From: Syntrophorhabdaceae bacterium
Lineage (GTDB): Bacteria > Desulfobacterota > Syntrophorhabdia > Syntrophorhabdales > Syntrophorhabdaceae
Assembly: GCA_036504895.1 (NCBI GenBank)
Contig: DASXUJ010000024.1
Span: 1-64,000, forward strand
DNA length: 64,000 bases
Direction: 5' to 3'
The notes under the pieces are model-generated. The model ran no database searches and was not told where the DNA came from. It saw only the letters and a program-made list of their open reading frames with translations. The translations under genes were made by a program, and so were the position numbers. How positions within the stretch are numbered: position 1 is the stretch's first letter; each line of letters opens with the position of its first letter. This document shows, piece after piece, positions 59,867 to 64,000 of the stretch.

Positions 59867-62460
59867 AGAAGGTCTTCGGCGAGCTCGGCACCTCGCGGCT
59901 CGGCCTCGGAGCCGAGGAAGCCGCGAAAAGGCTCTCCGAATACGGTCCCAACGAGATGGAGGAAAAGGGAAAGAAATCGCCCTTTGCCATGCTCCTCGGC
60001 CAGTTCAAGGACTTCATGATCCTCGTTCTTATTGCCGCGGCCATCATATCGGGCTTTATCGGCGAGGTATCCGATACAATCACCATCATTATCATCGTGG
60101 CATTAAACGGCGCGGTCGGCTTTATTCAGGAGTACCGGGCGGAGAAGGCCATGGAGGCGCTCAAGAAGATGGCGGGCTTTACTGCCACGGTTATCCGTAA
60201 CGGGACGCAGGGCCAAGCGCCCTCGTCGGCCCTGGTGCCCGGTGACGTGGTGGTCCTCGAGGCGGGAAAGGTGGTCCCCGCCGATATGAGGCTCTTCGAG
60301 ATTTATGAGCTCAAGGTCGAGGAAGCCGCCCTCACCGGGGAATCAATGCCGGTGGAGAAGGAGGGGGAACCCATTGAGGAACAGTCTCTCTCTCCCGGCG
60401 ATCGGATCAATATGGCATTCAAGGGCACCGTCGTTTCCTATGGCCGGGGCTCCGGGGTGGTGATTGCCACCGGAATGAAGACGGAGCTCGGCAAGATAGC
60501 GGCCATGCTCCAGGAAGGCAGCGAGGTAAAGACCCCTCTTCAGAAAAGGCTCGCCTCCTTCAGCCAGAAACTCGCTTTCGCCGTCCTCGCGATTTGCGCC
60601 ATAGTCCTCTTTGTGGGCATCATGAGAGGAGAAAAACCCCTGCTCATGCTCCTCACTGCCGTCTCTTTGGCCGTGGCCGCCATACCGGAGGCCCTCCCTG
60701 CGGTCATCACCGTCTCCCTTGCCCTGGGCGCAAAAAAACTGGCGGCACAAAATGCCCTCATACGGAAGCTTCCCGCGGTGGAGACCCTGGGATCGGTGAC
60801 GTACATCTGCTCCGACAAGACCGGGACACTCACCATGAACAAGATGACCGTGGAGCAGGTATACCTCAATGAGACCATTTTCGAGGCCGGCCGGCTTTCG
60901 GGGCGGGAAATCCCCGAAGAATTGAGGGAGATCTTCATGAAAGGCCTGGCGTTGAGTAATGACGTAGAGGAGGACATGGACGGCAGGCTCATGGGCGATC
61001 CCACTGAAACGGCCCTTGTCGCCGTTGCGAAACTCCATGGGGTCAACAAGAAGGACCTCCTGACAACGCACCCGAGAGTCGCTGAAATCTCCTTCGATTC
61101 AGTAAGGAAGTGCATGACCACTTTTCATAAATGGAACGGGGGGTACATAGCCTTCACCAAGGGGGCCATCGACGCCTTCCTCGATAAATCGGTCAATATC
61201 CTCACCGCGAAGGGACCAGTTGAGGCGGACCCCGAAGATTTGCGGTGTGCCAATGAACGAATGGCCGGACAGGGCCTTCGGGTCCTTGCCGTTGCGATGA
61301 GGAGGTGGGATGCCATTCCGGAGGTCCTGTCTCCCGATACGGTGGAGACGGGGCTTACCCTTATCGGAATCGCGGGCATGATGGACCCTCCGCGGGAAGA
61401 GGCGAAGCAGGCCGTGGCCATGTGCCGGGAGGCGGGCATAGTACCGGTAATGATCACTGGCGACCACCCGCTCACGGCGAGAATCATTGCGACCAAACTG
61501 GGTATCATCAGCGAAGGCTCAATGGCGGTGACCACGGGACGCGATCTGGACCGGCTCGACCCTGCAGCGCTTCGCGACAGAGTCGAGCAATTGCGGGTGT
61601 ATGCACGGGTGGCTCCGGAGCAAAAGCTGAAAATCGTCAAAGCCCTTCAGGAGAGGGGCCAATACGTGGCCATGACGGGCGACGGGGTAAACGACGCCCC
61701 TGCCCTCAAGCGAGCCGATATCGGCATTGCCATGGGGATCACAGGGACGGACGTCTCGAAAGAAGCGGCCCACATGATTCTTTTGGATGATAATTTTGCG
61801 ACCATCGTCAAGGCAGTCGCGGAAGGCAGAAAAATCTACGACAATATACGAAAATTTATCAAATATCTTCTTACCACCAATTCGGGTGAAATATGGACCC
61901 TCTTTCTCGCGCCCCTCGTGGGCCTCCCCATTCCCCTCCTGCCGATCCATATCCTCTGGATCAACCTCGTGACCGACGGCCTGCCCGCCCTGGCCCTCTC
62001 CCTGGAGCCCGCCGAGGGCGACGTAATGGCAAGGCCCCCGAGGAGCCCGAAGGAGACCATCTTTGCCGGCGGCGTCGGAATCCATGCAATATGGGTAGGT
62101 CTTCTCATGGCGGGAATCGCCCTTCTGGTCCAGACCTGGTCGATCAGTACCGATCATGCTCATTGGCAGACCATGGTTTTCACCGTATTGTGCCTGACCC
62201 AGCTCGGCCATGTCCTCGCCATACGATCGGAAAGAACCTCCCTTTTCTCCACCGGCCTTTTCTCCAATGCCTGGCTCACCGGCGCCGTAGCGATCACATT
62301 CCTTTTGCAGATGGCCACGGTCTATATTCCCGCCCTCAATCCCGTGTTCAAAACGGTCCCGCTCACGGGCGCCGAGCTGTCTATCACCCTGGTTCTCTCC
62401 TCGGTTGTCTTTTTTGCCGTCGAGCTTGAAAAATTGGTAAAACGGCGCAAGGGGCTATAA
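59842..62460 (+). CDS. Cation-transporting P-type ATPase (Ca2+/SERCA-like)
   Basis: 872 aa, type II P-ATPase. TGES (actuator, LTGESMPVEK), AIPEALPAVITVSLALGAKK with the PEALP ion-site motif of calcium pumps, the phosphorylated Asp325 in CSDKTGTLT, MTGDGVNDAPAL, and 10 helices. The C-terminal cation domain is present. It resembles bacterial Ca2+-ATPases (PMA/PacL type) but ion choice, Ca2+ or Mn2+/Mg2+, is not provable here. N-terminal residues are EWHQKEIEKVFGELGTSRLG, the usual cation ATPase N-domain. It is coupled to the PGPGW gene. Confidence 0.95.
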   Translation: MEWHQKEIEKVFGELGTSRLGLGAEEAAKRLSEYGPNEMEEKGKKSPFAMLLGQFKDFMILVLIAAAIISGFIGEVSDTITIIIIVALNGAVGFIQEYRAEKAMEALKKMAGFTATVIRNGTQGQAPSSALVPGDVVVLEAGKVVPADMRLFEIYELKVEEAALTGESMPVEKEGEPIEEQSLSPGDRINMAFKGTVVSYGRGSGVVIATGMKTELGKIAAMLQEGSEVKTPLQKRLASFSQKLAFAVLAICAIVLFVGIMRGEKPLLMLLTAVSLAVAAIPEALPAVITVSLALGAKKLAAQNALIRKLPAVETLGSVTYICSDKTGTLTMNKMTVEQVYLNETIFEAGRLSGREIPEELREIFMKGLALSNDVEEDMDGRLMGDPTETALVAVAKLHGVNKKDLLTTHPRVAEISFDSVRKCMTTFHKWNGGYIAFTKGAIDAFLDKSVNILTAKGPVEADPEDLRCANERMAGQGLRVLAVAMRRWDAIPEVLSPDTVETGLTLIGIAGMMDPPREEAKQAVAMCREAGIVPVMITGDHPLTARIIATKLGIISEGSMAVTTGRDLDRLDPAALRDRVEQLRVYARVAPEQKLKIVKALQERGQYVAMTGDGVNDAPALKRADIGIAMGITGTDVSKEAAHMILLDDNFATIVKAVAEGRKIYDNIRKFIKYLLTTNSGEIWTLFLAPLVGLPIPLLPIHILWINLVTDGLPALALSLEPAEGDVMARPPRSPKETIFAGGVGIHAIWVGLLMAGIALLVQTWSISTDHAHWQTMVFTVLCLTQLGHVLAIRSERTSLFSTGLFSNAWLTGAVAITFLLQMATVYIPALNPVFKTVPLTGAELSITLVLSSVVFFAVELEKLVKRRKGL

Positions 62461-62554
62461 CTCTTACCTTTAGTGCCCTCCGGCAAAACCCTCAGACAGG
62501 CCGGGACCGTTTTTAGTGGATAAAAGAAACGTTTTTTGGTAATATTATCGCTAC

Positions 62555-62627
62555 GGTCCCATCGTCTAGTGGCCCAGGACGCTGGCCTCTCACGCCGGAA
62601 ACAGGGGTTCGAAACCCCTTGGGACTA
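62555..62627 (+). tRNA. tRNA-Glu (anticodon CTC)
   Basis: 73 nt without an encoded CCA. Acceptor GGTCCCA pairs with TGGGACT (one G-T), D arm TCGTCTAGTGG, anticodon arm CTGGC/GCCGG around CTCTCAC (anticodon CTC), T arm AGGGGTTCGAAACCCCT. It reads GAG and is followed by a terminator. Confidence 0.93.
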
Positions 62628-62642
62628 TTTTCAAGCCTTTAT

Positions 62643-62673
62643 AAGGAGACCTCTAACGGTCTCCTTTCGTTTT
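62643..62673 (+). terminator. Terminator after tRNA-Glu
   Basis: AAGGAGACC (62643-62651) pairs with GGTCTCCTT (62658-62666) around TCTAAC, then TCGTTTT. A rho-independent terminator 15 bp after the tRNA. Confidence 0.85.
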
Positions 62674-63082
62674 ATCCCCCAATTCCGGTGTTCAAAATTG
62701 AACCCAAATAATGTCTCCTGCCGCAATACTGCATCTCACCATATAAGACACCCATATTGCGCTGCAAGACAAAGATGGGAGGCTCGCCGCATCGTTTTGA
62801 CTACATGTCCCCGAGTATTCCGCTTACGTATTCCATACTTCCATTAAAAGGGGAATAACGGGAAAATTGTGATGAAGTCTGGCATGGATCTTGGATATAC
62901 ACCGCATTGGCGGGCAGGTTCAGTGAACACCTGCCTCTGCGCAATGTAATCGTTTTAGCTACACAATGGAATACTGAACAGGGAGCTTACGACTCCCCAA
63001 GGGGACCGGTATACCCCCGGATAGCCGGCGTATAACGAAGAAGCTTAACTCACAAATTTCTTACGCTATGGAGGAGTGATCA
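62674..63082. other. Gap before the multicopper oxidase
   Basis: No supported gene. The GGAGGAG just before 63083 is the ribosome site of the oxidase. TTCAAAATTGAA near 62691 is a small palindrome that may be an operator; nothing proves it. Confidence 0.45.
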
Positions 63083-64000
63083 ATGAAGAAGAATCGCGCG
63101 GCATTGTTTTTGTGGCTTTTGTTACCGGCCTTTCTCATGCTGGCTTCACCCGGGGGCGCGGGTGCGAGTAATCTCGTGACCCAGACGTGGCTGCCGGGGG
63201 ATACGCTTTTCCCGACTATCGGGTTCACCACGGGCCTTCCCATATTCGGTCCCGGCTATAATGCAGCCCTGCCCAGGGTAAACGCCCTGGCCCACCCCTT
63301 TCTCACGGTGACCATGAAGGAGGTGGAGCAGCAGGTATTGCCTCTGCCTGCCCCGAAAACGCGAGTATGGGCGTACGAGATGTCCGATTCCAGGACGGGC
63401 CGCGTCCTGGGACCGGCGCATTGGCCCGCAGTAACGGTGGAAGCCCGAAAAGGGGCTGCCGCCACAATGAAATTCGTAAACAACCTTCCGAGCTTCAATC
63501 CTCTCCAGCCGACCGGCCCAGGACTCGTTCAGGGCCTGGTGACCGTGGATAAGACAATACACTGGGCAGACCCCTTTAACGCCCCTTATGACAATTACTG
63601 TATAGACGATCCCACCGAGCCGGGCTGCGGATTGCCCTTTATCGGCTCACCACCTGCCGCCGTGCACCTTCACGGGGCAGAGACCTTCTCCGGCTTCGAC
63701 GGGGGCCCGCAACAATGGTTCTCCCCGAACGGCGCACGGGGTTCCGACTTTTATACCCTCGGCTATCCCGGACCCGGGGAGGCGATATACAGGTACATAA
63801 ACCAGCAGGAGCCCGGGACCCTCTGGTTCCACGATCACGCCCTCGGCGCGACCCGCACCAACGTCTATAGCGGCATGGCCGCCTTTTATTTCCTCAGGGC
63901 CCCGGGGCAGGAACCCAGGAATCTGCCTGCCGGCGCGTATGAGATCGAAGCAGCCATCCAGGACCGGCAGTTCGACACGAATGCCCAGCTTTTCTGGCCT
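63083..64000 (+). CDS. Multicopper oxidase, 3' end outside window
   Basis: Open from the ATG at 63083 (GGAGGAG just upstream) to the right edge: 306 residues and continuing. Signal peptide (MKKNRAALFLWLLLPAFLML, cut near GAGA). Two copper-ligand motifs of the first domain are seen: HLHG (His195, His197) and WFHDHALG (His250, His252), in the order of CotA/CueO-like laccases. It should be a periplasmic or exported oxidase of metals or phenolics; the substrate cannot be told. The missing part should hold the last copper ligands. No other gene shares its strand upstream until tRNA-Glu. Confidence 0.9.
   Translation, partial: MKKNRAALFLWLLLPAFLMLASPGGAGASNLVTQTWLPGDTLFPTIGFTTGLPIFGPGYNAALPRVNALAHPFLTVTMKEVEQQVLPLPAPKTRVWAYEMSDSRTGRVLGPAHWPAVTVEARKGAAATMKFVNNLPSFNPLQPTGPGLVQGLVTVDKTIHWADPFNAPYDNYCIDDPTEPGCGLPFIGSPPAAVHLHGAETFSGFDGGPQQWFSPNGARGSDFYTLGYPGPGEAIYRYINQQEPGTLWFHDHALGATRTNVYSGMAAFYFLRAPGQEPRNLPAGAYEIEAAIQDRQFDTNAQLFWP

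Overview
The window looks like a GC-rich chromosome segment from an anaerobic or facultatively anaerobic Gram-negative bacterium, most likely of the old Deltaproteobacteria (Desulfobacterota; a Syntrophorhabdus-like lineage would fit, but this is inference). Reasons: the order thrS-infC-rpmI-rplT-pheS-pheT-ihfA-merR, a type II secretion cluster, a multiheme cytochrome c beside a Tat-exported flavoprotein, a sigma-54 activator, NosL and FMN-binding-like proteins, and an NHLP-type peptide. No plasmid or phage backbone is seen.

Region 1 (1-16 kb) is accessory. It holds a lipoprotein cut by the left edge, a pyruvoyl arginine decarboxylase between inverted 18-bp repeats, three secreted proteins, tiny stress-type genes (a 29-aa membrane peptide and a CsbD protein), a nitrilase gene cut by a REP-associated transposase (RAYT) element, an unrecognised gene pair, a secreted DM9-repeat protein, an HxlR regulator divergent from a QueG-like iron-sulfur protein, a Q/P-repeat periplasmic protein whose expected ATG is ACG, and an orphan NHLP-leader RiPP-like precursor.

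Region 2 (15.6-25.4 kb) starts with tatA, a six-heme cytochrome c and a Tat-signal flavoprotein, divergent from a sigma-54 activator; these probably form one regulated periplasmic reductase module. Then come a radical SAM protein with unusual cysteine spacing, two unrecognised proteins, holA and a site-2 protease. A 547-bp gap follows, with a 7-bp tandem repeat and two copies of an 88-bp structured repeat.

Region 3 (25.9-45.5 kb) is core: lipoprotein, merR, ihfA, pheT, pheS, rplT, rpmI, infC and thrS on the minus strand; then a secreted protein, a cold-shock gene with a clear promoter and terminator, and a dicarboxylate symporter. The minus-strand gspE-F-H-I-J-K-L-M-C operon follows, without gspD or gspG. 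Type II secretion could export several of the secreted proteins seen here, but that is only a possibility.

Region 4 (45.6-64 kb) holds an arsM-arsR-arsC operon with a perfect palindromic operator, twin lipoprotein paralogs with uspA between them inside a 21-bp inverted repeat, DNA alkylation repair genes (an Ada-AlkA fusion and Ogt), a compact six-gene operon (FixH-like protein, beta-barrel, FMN-binding-like protein, ABC permease and ATPase, NosL), yjbQ, a PycB/OadA-type carboxyltransferase, tRNA-Pro(CGG), a PGPGW membrane protein coupled to a P-type ATPase, tRNA-Glu(CTC), and a multicopper oxidase cut by the right edge.

All calls come from reading the sequence; no database search was run.
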